Counted from the stretch's first letter, positions 34,030 to 42,201 are shown. The stretch: 64,000 nucleotides of DNA from Oscillospiraceae bacterium (GCA_015066385.1 SVOJ01000006.1:46581-110580), one strand, 5' to 3'. Translations and numbers: made by a program. Notes: generated by a model from the letters alone, not told the origin.

Positions 34030-35121
34030 TTATACAGTGTGAAATTCAAATCTTTCGTTTGCCAGTTTCAATTCATCACCGTCAAAGATTTCTGTTTCGG
34101 TTTTTTCGGGAATCAGACGTCCGTTGATAAACGTTCCGTTTGTTGAATTGTTATCCGAAATAAAGAATCTGTTGTTTTCTTTTGTGATGATATCCGCATG
34201 CAACCTGCTCACGGCACTGTTATTTGTAACAAAATAGTCCACATAACTTTTTTCTTTGCCGATTCTGAAAACAGGCTTATTGACTTCCACTTTTTCGGAA
34301 TCCTGAATTCTTACGATGTACGGCCTTACTTTTACCTCTTCGACAAGAAGGCCTGTTTCCGGATCTTCGTCGGCAACCAGAACCGTTGTTTCATTCGATC
34401 CGTCATCATAATCCGCAAGAAGTCCCGTTCCGTCTTCGTCATCATCCGTATAGTCTACAAGCACCGTTGTTTCTTCCGAACCGACACCGGCATTGACTCC
34501 GGCATTCGCTTCCGGCTGTTGCTTATTCTGCAATACGTTACTCTGGCCATCACGCTCACGATGAATCTGTTTGTAAACTTCCGGATATACCTTTGTTATG
34601 TATTGTTCTATCTGTTCTGTGGAAAAGGCCTGCATGCCGCGCAGGAAACTGATCAGCTCATTCAGGAAGTTGTCGCCTTCATCCAGTTTCAGATTTGTCC
34701 GCTGGATAACATCATATATAAAGGAAAACAAATTCGTGGGAGTCGCCTGCGTGGTAATCGGTTGATAGATGAAATAAAGTTCCTTTGTAAACTCATTCAC
34801 AAAGACATACTTCATATTTAAAATTAGGTTATTTATATTAAAGGAATTTTTTTCAATTTTTCTGACAACTTCAACAATCTGCATAAAAACCAAAAAGAAA
34901 TCATTCTTGGTCAGACCTTTTTGAAGATACTTATGCAACGGAAGTCCCATCGGCGCCAGATAAGAAACTTTCCGTTCGGATTCTACTGCAGGACGCATGA
35001 ATCCTCTTATGAGTTTTTTCTGGAAAACTTCAATCTCGCGCTCATTGACCGCCTCTGTTTTGTCCAGTTTGCTTTTTACAATAATTTGCGAATCCTTAAT
35101 CGATACTTTGATTTTTGCCAT
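34030..35121 (-). CDS. FHA-domain protein with DUF6382-like N-terminus and ETTVL motifs
   Basis: 363 residues from the ATG at 35121; a start at 35172 would add a poorly conserved extension. Residues 1-~180 resemble the DUF6382 domain that accompanies FHA proteins in Clostridia (GLPLHKYLQKGLTKNDFF). A linker follows with EETTVLVDY (~215) and NETTVLVAD (~242), then an FHA domain (~270-363) with GKEKSYVDY, SRLHA and NSTNGTFING, all phospho-Thr contact positions present. The arrangement recalls GarA/OdhI, whose N-terminal ETTS motif is phosphorylated and then bound by their own FHA domain. First gene of the signalling operon. Confidence 0.87.
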   Translation of the reverse strand: MAKIKVSIKDSQIIVKSKLDKTEAVNEREIEVFQKKLIRGFMRPAVESERKVSYLAPMGLPLHKYLQKGLTKNDFFLVFMQIVEVVRKIEKNSFNINNLILNMKYVFVNEFTKELYFIYQPITTQATPTNLFSFIYDVIQRTNLKLDEGDNFLNELISFLRGMQAFSTEQIEQYITKVYPEVYKQIHRERDGQSNVLQNKQQPEANAGVNAGVGSEETTVLVDYTDDDEDGTGLLADYDDGSNETTVLVADEDPETGLLVEEVKVRPYIVRIQDSEKVEVNKPVFRIGKEKSYVDYFVTNNSAVSRLHADIITKENNRFFISDNNSTNGTFINGRLIPEKTETEIFDGDELKLANERFEFHTV

Positions 35122-35201
35122 ATCAGAAGTCCCGCCTTTATCATCAAATTGCACTTGTCGTTCATAGAACATTCTATTCCCGGAGATAAATATACAGACT
35201 A

Positions 35202-35230
35202 ATAATACTACATAAGGAAAAAATAGTCAA
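35202..35230 (-). promoter_or_regulatory. Promoter of FHA-PP2C-kinase-surface protein operon
   Basis: Minus strand TTGACT-N17-TATTAT; about 75 bp of leader before the chosen FHA start. No other promoter was noticed inside the operon. Confidence 0.75.
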
Positions 35231-35282
35231 TCGTTTTTTGTGTAAATTTCGATTTTTTTGCGTTTTTATAATTTCAAAAAAA

Positions 35283-35312
35283 TTGCCGCCACCAAGTGAC
35301 GGCAAAAATATA
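35283..35312 (-). terminator. Terminator isolating the FHA operon from upstream minus-strand genes
   Basis: TTGCCG / CGGCAA stem, seven T on the minus strand. Confidence 0.7.
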
Positions 35313-35452
35313 CATTTTTCTCAAAAAAATGGCCATTTTTTTCATTCAACTCTTTGCTGATGAGTAATGAAATTTCATCGCCGGATCGTTCCCGCAATTT
35401 CTCAGGTCTCAGACTTTTACACCTCTACCGCCGGAAAAACAGATCCGCAAAA

Positions 35453-35468
35453 TTATTCCCACTCGCTT
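35453..35468. repeat. guaA-end-like attachment core, third copy
   Basis: TTATTCCCACTCGCTT is identical over 16 bp to 36950-36965; its complement contains GAGTGGGAATAA, the last codons and stop of guaA. The surrounding ~300 bp (35313-35638) contains no gene. It is the probable outer boundary of the DUF1016 cassette. Confidence 0.6.
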
Positions 35469-35638
35469 CAGTTCAAATAATATGCGAGTTTGCGAGATCT
35501 CAGGGCTTGTATTTAGGAAATACAGGCATGCCGTAATCTCTACGCTCTACCATGTACTCCGCTTTTTAGTATCAAAATCGTATCACCTGAGTGCAGTTAA
35601 ATTATAACGGATTGACGGTGATTTTTCAAGTGGAAGCA

Positions 35639-36691
35639 TTATTCTCCCGTGCTATTTTCATCCTCATGCCACTTTTCCAAAACAGCTTCCACCTGTCTGA
35701 TTAACTGTTCCTTGTCGGGCATATACAGTACATACTTTGAAGCGAAGATTTGGTTGGACAAGCCGCCAAGTGCATACTGTACGTCAAAGTTACCTTTGTC
35801 GGTGCAAAGGATGATGCCGATGGGCGGATTATCGTCCTCGTCATTGACTTCGTTTGCATAGTAGTTCAGATACATATTGAGCTGTCCGACAGCTTCCGGC
35901 ATAAGCTTTGTTGTTTTCAATTCGATCAGCACATAGGAACGCAGAATTTTGTTGTAGAACACCATATCAACATAATAGTGGTGGTTTGCAAATGTCACAC
36001 GTTGTTGTGTGCCAACAAACATGAAGCCACGTCCAAGCTCAAGCAGGAACTTTTCAATCTGCTGAACCAACGCACGCTCCAAATCGCTTTCCATAAACGG
36101 TTTGTCCTCCGGTAATCCCAAGAATTCAAAAACATAGGGATCACGGATAATATCCGCAGGTGTAGAAATCTCATTACCTTTGAGCGCCAATGCCAACACC
36201 TGTTCTTTGTTGGCATCGCCGCGAGAAAGCAACAGACGCTCAAAAAGCGAGCTTTCAATTTGTCTTTTCAATTCTCGAACTGACCAATTTGAATTGACAG
36301 CTTCTTTTTCGTAAAAATTACGCTTATCTGTATCTGAAATAGAAAGTAATTCGCAATAATGCGACCAACTCAATTTAACAGACGCTGTCTGTTGAATTTG
36401 ATATGTTTGATAAAATCGACGCATAAACTGAATATTTGACACAGAAAATCCTTTTCCAAATTCTTTCGTAAGCTCTTTGGACAACGCTCTGAGTGTCTGT
36501 TTCCCATAATCAGCTCGTGCGGAGTCGGATTGCTCATATTCACAGATTATGCGACCGATGTGCCAGTAGGTATTCAAAAGTTCATTGTTTACCTGTCGTG
36601 CCACATTGTTACGTGCGGTATCTAAAATAGTTTTAATTTCTTGTAAAATCGGAGACATTTTTGATGCAACAACCATTTCATTGTCTGCCAT
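35639..36691 (-). CDS. DUF1016 / PDDEXK nuclease-domain protein (YhcG family)
   Basis: 350 residues, family length. The N-terminal DUF1016 helical part (NNVARQVNNELLNTYWHIGRIICEYEQ) precedes a C-terminal PD-(D/E)xK-type fold with YVDMVFYN...YVLIELKTTKLMPEAVGQLNMYLNYY (~243-275), which includes the Asp, Glu and Lys of the catalytic pattern. The family occurs in genomic islands and restriction-like loci; its target is unproven. It is the only gene between the att-like repeats at 35453 and 36950, with its own promoter and terminator. Confidence 0.9.
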   Translation of the reverse strand: MADNEMVVASKMSPILQEIKTILDTARNNVARQVNNELLNTYWHIGRIICEYEQSDSARADYGKQTLRALSKELTKEFGKGFSVSNIQFMRRFYQTYQIQQTASVKLSWSHYCELLSISDTDKRNFYEKEAVNSNWSVRELKRQIESSLFERLLLSRGDANKEQVLALALKGNEISTPADIIRDPYVFEFLGLPEDKPFMESDLERALVQQIEKFLLELGRGFMFVGTQQRVTFANHHYYVDMVFYNKILRSYVLIELKTTKLMPEAVGQLNMYLNYYANEVNDEDDNPPIGIILCTDKGNFDVQYALGGLSNQIFASKYVLYMPDKEQLIRQVEAVLEKWHEDENSTGE

Positions 36692-36752
36692 ACATTCACT
36701 TCCTTAACGCGGACAATCTTTTATAGAATGCCAAGATAACGAACTGTTTATT

Positions 36753-36781
36753 ATTATAAATCCAAAAAAAGATAAAGTCAA
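36753..36781 (-). promoter_or_regulatory. Promoter of DUF1016 gene
   Basis: Minus strand TTGACT-N17-TATAAT. Confidence 0.75.
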
Positions 36782-36899
36782 TGCGTTGTTACAGCGATAA
36801 ACTACAATAAAAGCGAAATTGTAATCTGATCCCGGATAAATTACTACCAAAAAAACGCATTCAAAATGAGTAGTACACTTGTAGTACGTTCGCTTAAAA

Positions 36900-36965
36900 G
36901 AAAACCCCGGGAAGCCTTTGGTATCGGGCTTCTCGGGGAAGAGTGGTCTTTATTCCCACTCGCTT
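36900..36965. repeat. Duplicated guaA 3' end and terminator (left island boundary)
   Basis: 36900-36939 repeats the guaA terminator (57708-57747) with one mismatch in 40 bp, and 36944-36961 repeats its last codons and stop (57751-57768) without mismatch over 18 bp. There is no guaA coding sequence beyond these codons. This is the pattern left by a site-specific element that integrates into the end of guaA. Confidence 0.8.
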
Positions 36966-37070
36966 ACGAGTTCTTTCCCACAGTTACTTTTCGCCTTATT
37001 TTGGGCTAATTTCCTTTAGATTTCTCTCGTTTTGCTTCGTTTTTCTCTGTATTCTCTGTGTTCTCAGCCC

Positions 37071-37104
37071 GTTTGGTACTGTTTGGGTATCAAAGTTTGG
37101 TATC
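37071..37104. repeat. GTTTGG(G)TAYC iterons next to the att-like site
   Basis: GTTTGGTAC, GTTTGGGTATC and GTTTGGTATC stand 10-14 bp apart, 110-140 bp inside the island end. Closely spaced short direct repeats at this position resemble arm-type integrase sites. The remaining 36962-37282 stretch shows no gene. Confidence 0.4.
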
Positions 37105-37282
37105 AATTTTTCGAAAAATCGGTGGAGAAAAAATCCGTTATTCTTTTTGAGTAATTGATACTTGGCTCTGCCTAACAGTTCAACTGGCTTTGATGTTTGG
37201 ACAAAAAGATGAATGTAAAGGTCGTGCTCCTTTTGGAGTAATTATATTATAGCAGACGATAGTTGCTAATGCAAGTTTGATG

Positions 37283-37468
37283 CTATACTTTGACAGGAAA
37301 TCCATTTCCTTTTTCTTTTTTATCGTTCATTGCCTGCACAGGATGCAAACCGCCACGGTGTGTTTCTTCAAGCTGCTTCAGCCGTTCTTCCTTTTGCTTT
37401 ATGTCTTCCGCTTTTTGTTTTTCTTTTTCTGTATATTGCTTTATGAACTGCTTGATTCGTTCAATCAT
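37283..37468 (-). CDS. Small charged coiled-coil protein
   Basis: 61 residues from the ATG at 37468, with AGAGG eight bases upstream. The first ~40 residues are almost all Lys, Glu, Gln and Ile in a heptad-like order (KQYTEKEKQKAEDIKQKEE). It follows the DUF234 ATPase by 21 bp, so it is likely the second gene of that operon. Function unknown. Confidence 0.55.
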   Translation of the reverse strand: MIERIKQFIKQYTEKEKQKAEDIKQKEERLKQLEETHRGGLHPVQAMNDKKEKGNGFPVKV

Positions 37469-37489
37469 TTTCATATCCTCTTTCTTTGG

Positions 37490-38884
37490 TTATTCCCTGT
37501 ACAAATCCTGCAAGGTGACCAAGGTTACTTCTCCGCAAGCGGCACAATCCTGCAGGCCTTGTGTGAAGCCACCCTTTGAGAAAATATAATAATGATACGC
37601 ATCACCCTTGCCGAACACAGAAGCATAGTGCTTCAATCGTTCCAGCTCATCCACACCGATGGGCTCGTTTTTATATTTGCAGGAGCCGATGATGTATGCA
37701 TTGCCCTGAGCAGGGGTACCGACAATATCAATCTGCACCTCTTTTTTGGCTTTTGCGTCCGTACCCCACCATTGCCCGACATCCGAAAGCAGAATCGGAA
37801 GATTTTCGGCATAACGCAGAAGATACTCCTTGCACATCTGCTCAAAAATCAAGCCCATGTATTCGGGAAAATACGGCTTGATAACCGCATCATAAACACG
37901 CTCAATGCGTCCTGCACCGATTGCAGAGGTGTTCTGCGGAACAAAGCGATACCAGAAGCGGAAGAAGTTATCGCCGATGGCATAAATAGTTTTTCTGCCT
38001 GCTTTTTCGGTGATCGGTGATTCCTTGCGGATAATGCCGAGATCAAGCAGAACCTTCAGATATTTTGCACAGAAGGCGGATTCAATGCCGACCTTGGTAG
38101 CGATTTCATTGGCACGGGAAGCACCGCCGGCAATCGCTGAAATGACAGAATTGTAGATAACAGGTTCACGAAGCTCTTGCTTCAGCAGGTTATCGGGTTC
38201 CTCAAACAAATAGCCTGCGGTATTGAAGAAGTTGGTTTTGAGTGCTTCATCAATATCATTTTCAACATCAAGCTTGTTGATGTAATGCGGAATGCCGCCC
38301 GTAATGCCGTAAACCAGTGCCTGCTGTTCTGCGGAAAGCTTGGGATTGAAGGCCGTTATTTCCTTATAGGTCAAGGCCTGAATCTTATATTGACCGGTTC
38401 TTCGTCCGTACAGAGGACTTTCGTACCCCAGCACCTGATATTCCATAAAGCTCATTGACGAGCCGCACAGAATCAGGAACAGCTGTCCGTTTTTCCATGT
38501 GTGATCAATGATGTGTTGCAAGCGTGAAGAAATGGATTTTTCCGCTTTTGCAAGATACGGATATTCGTCAATCACAAAAACAAGACGCTCTTGTTCTGCC
38601 ATGCGTGTAATCTCCGATAAGGCTGCATCATAGGTCGGATATATCGGAAAAGAATCCGCAACGGGATGGTCTTTTTCGTAGATTGCCTTGGAAAGAGCAA
38701 TCAGGTTTTCCTGCGATGTTGCATTGAGTGCAGATAAAAATATGGTTGCCTTGTCTTTGCAGAATTCGTTGATCAATGCCGTTTTGCCGACACGACGACG
38801 TCCGTAAACGACAATGCACTCAAAATTCCCTTTGTTATATCTTCGGTTCAGATCCTGCAATTCGGTTTCTCTGCAATGAAACAT
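37490..38884 (-). CDS. Archaeal-type AAA+ ATPase with DUF234-like C-terminus
   Basis: 464 residues from the ATG at 38884 (GGAGATGAG upstream). Walker A GRRRVGKT (28-35), Walker B LVFVIDEYPYLA (~110), LFLILCGSSMSFM, a winged-helix stretch, and a C-terminal VQIDIVGTP...YIIGSCKYKNE (~383-408) with the Asp...Cys/Glu-x-Lys spacing of a PD-(D/E)xK-like DUF234 domain. The family is widespread, mobile and uncharacterised. Three palindromic repeats lie in its 5' leader. Confidence 0.88.
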   Translation of the reverse strand: MFHCRETELQDLNRRYNKGNFECIVVYGRRRVGKTALINEFCKDKATIFLSALNATSQENLIALSKAIYEKDHPVADSFPIYPTYDAALSEITRMAEQERLVFVIDEYPYLAKAEKSISSRLQHIIDHTWKNGQLFLILCGSSMSFMEYQVLGYESPLYGRRTGQYKIQALTYKEITAFNPKLSAEQQALVYGITGGIPHYINKLDVENDIDEALKTNFFNTAGYLFEEPDNLLKQELREPVIYNSVISAIAGGASRANEIATKVGIESAFCAKYLKVLLDLGIIRKESPITEKAGRKTIYAIGDNFFRFWYRFVPQNTSAIGAGRIERVYDAVIKPYFPEYMGLIFEQMCKEYLLRYAENLPILLSDVGQWWGTDAKAKKEVQIDIVGTPAQGNAYIIGSCKYKNEPIGVDELERLKHYASVFGKGDAYHYYIFSKGGFTQGLQDCAACGEVTLVTLQDLYRE

Positions 38885-38912
38885 ACACTCATCTCCAAAA
38901 AACAAATTTATC

Positions 38913-38954
38913 AACTCGTAAGTTGCTAACTCGTAAGTTAGTAACTCATAAGTT
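38913..38954 (-). repeat. Three 15-bp-period palindromes in the DUF234 ATPase leader
   Basis: AACTCGTAAGTT at 38913 and 38928 and AACTCATAAGTT at 38943, each a near-palindrome, begin just after the -10 box (promoter 38956-38983, TTGACA-N16-TATAAT on the minus strand), so they sit at the transcription start and in the mRNA leader. Confidence 0.85.
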
Positions 38955-38955
38955 T

Positions 38956-38983
38956 ATTATATCAATATTTTTATTTTTGTCAA
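38956..38983 (-). promoter_or_regulatory. Promoter of DUF234 ATPase operon
   Basis: Minus strand TTGACA-N16-TATAAT. Confidence 0.75.
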
Positions 38984-39083
38984 GAACAAAGCAGTTCTTT
39001 CTTGCATTGCACAATATTTCAATTATCACCTCTTTTCGTATTGCATATTATAGATGAACCCAAATACGAAAGGAGTTAGAAAA

Positions 39084-39371
39084 ATGCAACTCGTTCCCAA
39101 AAGTACAACCGAGCGACACAAAATTTCCGATGAACTCGAGCTTGAAATCACCGTGTATGAAGACAAGCGGCAAAAAACATATACCGCATATCTCATCGGC
39201 GAAACTGCAGAAATCTTACAGGAGTATCTGCTGATTTTGTATGCAAAATTTCCGGTCACGATGTTTTCAGAAGAAACCGAAAAAATGGTTATGACAGAGA
39301 TTGACAAATTTCTGCATAACAAAAATCTCTGTGAACAGGTCTGGAAAACCTGCCGCGAGCCCAAAGAATGA
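39084..39371 (+). CDS. Small hypothetical protein
   Basis: 95 residues from the ATG at 39084 (AAAGGAG 9 bp upstream). Mixed alpha/beta composition with SDELELEITVYEDKRQKTYTAYLIGE; no recognised family. It lies in the space between the divergent DUF234 gene and the DUF4143 gene, and a GC-rich hairpin terminator follows. Confidence 0.6.
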   Translation: MQLVPKSTTERHKISDELELEITVYEDKRQKTYTAYLIGETAEILQEYLLILYAKFPVTMFSEETEKMVMTEIDKFLHNKNLCEQVWKTCREPKE

Positions 39372-39389
39372 ATGCATTTTAAGAGAAAC

Positions 39390-39418
39390 AGCCGGGATTT
39401 TGCCCCCGGCTGGTTTGC
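39390..39418 (+). terminator. Hairpin with CCCCGGCTGGTTTGCT, copy 1
   Basis: AGCCGGG / CCCGGCT stem. The right arm and tail CCCCGGCTGGTTTGCT recur after the next gene at 41043-41058. Confidence 0.6.
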
Positions 39419-39472
39419 TGTAATAAGGGAATGCAATAGTGGATGAAATGGTCGCAAATGAAAGAAAAATGC

Positions 39473-39604
39473 AAAAAGGTGCAAACAATTGTCTGAAAAA
39501 CCTTGAAAAAGGTGCAAATAACTCTCTTAAAAACATACAAAAAGGTGCAAATAATGATGCAAAAAACTTGATAATCGGTGCATATTATGATACAATACAA
39601 ACAG
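39473..39604 (+). repeat. Four 33-bp tandem units forming the promoter of DUF4143 gene 2
   Basis: Units start at 39473, 39506, 39539 and 39572. The first three begin AAAAAGGTGCAAA; the fourth is degenerate (TAATCGGTGCATA). The -35 TTGATA closes unit 3 and -10 TACAAT is in unit 4 (39568-39596, spacer 17). The 33-bp period equals that at 20.4 kb but the sequence is unrelated. Confidence 0.88.
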
Positions 39605-39628
39605 AATAAGCGTATCGGAGCGATGCAA

Positions 39629-40990
39629 ATGGAACGAACTGCATTACAGAATCTTATTGACTGGAACAACAATAAACGCAAAAAACCTCTGATCGTATGG
39701 GGTGCAAGGCAGGTTGGCAAGACTTACCTTATTGTTGAGCTTTTTGCTAAAAAGTATTACAAAAATAACTATCTTTATATTGATTGCAAAGCAGAGGATG
39801 AAATCCGTGCATTCTGTTCGGAAACTGCCAATGCACAAAAAATCATAGAGTATATTTCTCTGTTGAAAGGAAAGCAAATCAATGAAAACACTCTTTTGAT
39901 TTTTGATGAAGTACAGGAATGTCCCAATATTATATCTGCATTAAAATACTTTTGTCAGGATTTCAGGGAAATACCTGTTATTGCAACAGGTTCCATGGTT
40001 CGCATCAAACTGCAAAGAGAAACCAAAAAAAGAGGCTCAAAGGAAGTTGATAAATTCCTTTTCCCGGTCGGCAAGATCAACCAGATTACGATTTATCCGA
40101 TGACTTTTGATGAGTTCCTGCTGAACAGCAACGAAGTTCTTTACAATACGATAAAAAAGGCTTATGAAAACAAAACAGCCCTTGATGCAAAAATCCATGA
40201 TCTGGCAATGGAACAGGTATATAAATACCTGCTCATTGGCGGTATGCCGGAAGCCGTTGAAGTCTATATCGAAGAAGATAATATTTTTGAATCAAGAGAG
40301 ATTCTGAAAGTTTTGTACGATAACTATCTTTCTGATATGGAATTATATCAGGCAAGTCAGGAAGCGGTTTTACGTTCCCGCACACTGTTTCAGAATATCT
40401 ATAAGGAATTAAACAAAGAATCTAAAAATTTTTCACCGGGCCTGCTTGAGGAAAAAAGCAAAACAAGGGATTTCGCCACATCCATTCAATGGCTCACTCT
40501 TGCTCATGTGGTGAATCAGTCTTTCCAGCTCAAAGAGCACGTCACGCTGCCTTTGCTGCCCGACAGCGACAGCAGTTTCCGTTTATTCCTTGGAGACATC
40601 GGAATGTTCTCATACCAAAGCGGTATCAATGCAGCCTCTTTTATATCTTCCGAAAGAGAAAACACATTGTCAGGCATTTTCTTTGAAAATTTCGTTGCGA
40701 ATGAACTGATTGCAAAGCAGCTCAAGCTGTTCTATTGGCGTGGCAAAGCATCTGCCGAACTTGAATTCATCATTGAGTCCGATAATAAACTGTATCCGAT
40801 TGACGTAAAAAAAGGCAAAGGAACACTGAATTCACTCCGGAAATTTTCAGATCATAATAAATTTGAATTTGCAATCAAGGTTTCCAAAAACAACTACGGA
40901 TACAACGCAGAGCAAAAACTTCTTACGATTCCTTTTTACTTTATTCCGTTTGTTGCAAAAGATCTTGCAGACGGAAAAATGGAAATATAA
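39629..40990 (+). CDS. AAA+ ATPase with DUF4143-type nuclease-like C-terminus, copy 2
   Basis: 453 residues from the ATG at 39629 (CGGAG 8 bp before; an ATG at 39623 is too close). Walker A GARQVGKT (25-32), Walker B LLIFDEVQE (~90), IPVIATGSMVRI, and C-terminal GKASAELEFIIES...LYPIDVKKGK (~375-395) with a PD-(D/E)xK-like pattern. Same family as 19050-20402 but clearly diverged, not a recent duplicate. Monocistronic. Confidence 0.88.
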   Translation: MERTALQNLIDWNNNKRKKPLIVWGARQVGKTYLIVELFAKKYYKNNYLYIDCKAEDEIRAFCSETANAQKIIEYISLLKGKQINENTLLIFDEVQECPNIISALKYFCQDFREIPVIATGSMVRIKLQRETKKRGSKEVDKFLFPVGKINQITIYPMTFDEFLLNSNEVLYNTIKKAYENKTALDAKIHDLAMEQVYKYLLIGGMPEAVEVYIEEDNIFESREILKVLYDNYLSDMELYQASQEAVLRSRTLFQNIYKELNKESKNFSPGLLEEKSKTRDFATSIQWLTLAHVVNQSFQLKEHVTLPLLPDSDSSFRLFLGDIGMFSYQSGINAASFISSERENTLSGIFFENFVANELIAKQLKLFYWRGKASAELEFIIESDNKLYPIDVKKGKGTLNSLRKFSDHNKFEFAIKVSKNNYGYNAEQKLLTIPFYFIPFVAKDLADGKMEI

Positions 40991-41024
40991 TACAAACAAG
41001 AAAGATATATTACTTTTCAAAACC

Positions 41025-41058
41025 AGCCGAGGATTTTTATGTCCCCGGCTGGTTTGCT
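41025..41058 (+). terminator. Hairpin with CCCCGGCTGGTTTGCT, copy 2
   Basis: AGCCGAGG / CCCCGGCT stem with G-U pairs, 35 bp past the ATPase stop. Confidence 0.6.
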
Positions 41059-41083
41059 TGGTGCCTTTAGGTGTGGAAATAAA

Positions 41084-41853
41084 CCCCCAGTTCTACTGGG
41101 GGAGAAAGAAGACTTTAGTAAAGCCAAAAACGGGCGAGCTCAAAGCCGCCCGAAAAAGAACTAACGGAAAGAAGAAACCTCCTGATATAATAGTAAAGGT
41201 TTGGCAGCCGCATTACTAAAATAAAAGGAGGATTCAAACAATGAAAAAAGATAATGAGATAAAGAGTAGTGCGCATTCCCGATACAGATGTCAGTATCAT
41301 ATAGTATTTGCCCCGAAGTACAGAAGGCAAATAATATACGGACAAATCAAAAAGGATATCGGAGAGATATTAAGAAAATTGTGTGAACAAAAAGGAGTGG
41401 AAATAATCGAAGCAGAGGCATGCAGCGATCATATCCACATGTTGGTGTGTATACCACCACATATAAGTGTATCACAATTTATGGGATATCTCAAGGGAAA
41501 AAGTAGTCTGATGATTTTCGACCGACATGCAAACCTGAAATACAAATACGGTTCACGGACATTTTGGTGTCGGGGGTATTATGTGGATACGGTCGGTCGA
41601 AATAAAAAGGTAATAGCAGAGTACATAAAGAATCAATTGGCTGAAGATTACGCACAGGATCAAATAAGCATAAAAGAGTACATCGACCCGTTCACGGGTA
41701 ACCCGAATAAGTAAGCAAAAATAAACAGCCGCACGGGAGCGGCTGCTTGAAATAGTAATGCGGTGCTAAACTTCAGGACCCCTTTCAGGGGTAAAGCCAG
41801 TAACGGCCCCTTATAGGGGCAGAGCAAACCACCGGTTCCACCGGTGGTTTTGA
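41084..41853 (+). mobile_element. IS200/IS605-family insertion sequence
   Basis: It starts near a hairpin (CCCCCAGTTCTACTGGGGG, 41085-41103) and ends with three hairpins (CCCCTTTCAGGGG, GCCCCTTATAGGGGC and ACCACCGGTTCCACCGGTGGT to ~41849). It contains only tnpA, no tnpB. There are no target duplications, as expected for this peel-and-paste family; exact ends are approximate. Confidence 0.85.
41241..41714 (+). CDS. tnpA: IS200/IS605 transposase TnpA (HUH, Y1)
   Basis: 157 residues, complete. YHIVFAPKYRR start, the HUH motif in CSDHIHMLV (~64) and the catalytic Tyr in GYYVDTVGRN (~112). Strong SD AAAAGGAGG. The single-strand transposase acts on the terminal hairpins described for the element and looks intact. 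Confidence 0.96.
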   Translation: MKKDNEIKSSAHSRYRCQYHIVFAPKYRRQIIYGQIKKDIGEILRKLCEQKGVEIIEAEACSDHIHMLVCIPPHISVSQFMGYLKGKSSLMIFDRHANLKYKYGSRTFWCRGYYVDTVGRNKKVIAEYIKNQLAEDYAQDQISIKEYIDPFTGNPNK

Positions 41854-41868
41854 TTTTTATCACCATAC

Positions 41869-41970
41869 AAAATGCCGATTTCGGAAAACTCTCTGCAAAA
41901 TGCAGCAGAAAATGCCGATTTCGGAAAACTCTCTGCAAAATACAGAGAAAAATGCCGATTTCGGCATTTT
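41869..41970. repeat. 40-bp tandem repeat, 2.5 units, orphan
   Basis: Units start at 41869, 41909 and 41949, each opening AAAATGCCGATTTCGG. The first two continue AAAACTCTCTGCAAAAT; the third closes as a hairpin with GGCATTTT. It lies 16 bp right of the IS end. The remaining 41971-42200 shows no convincing gene. Confidence 0.85.
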
Positions 41971-42201
41971 ATTTAAAGTGGGAAACACTTCATTCTCATA
42001 TTATATATACCAAAATAAATTGCGATTGGCGTTACAAAAATGTCTGCTAAAAACTAAACGCAAGGTGAATTCAATTTTCAGTTCTGCTCAACGGTTTATC
42101 ACCTCCGGCAACAGGTTTTTATTTGAAATCCTGATTGCAACATATAAAACATACCATGCATCGGGAAAATATTTCATAAAAAGCAAAAAAAGCCCCCGAT
42201 G

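Noticed and set aside
23646..35230. Type VII secretion locus
   Set aside because: FHA, kinase and DUF6382-like features recall such loci, but no EssC/FtsK-type ATPase or WXG100 protein is encoded here.
35354..35536. 60-codon ORF over the third att-like core
   Set aside because: No SD, crosses the att-like sequence, and no recognisable protein features.
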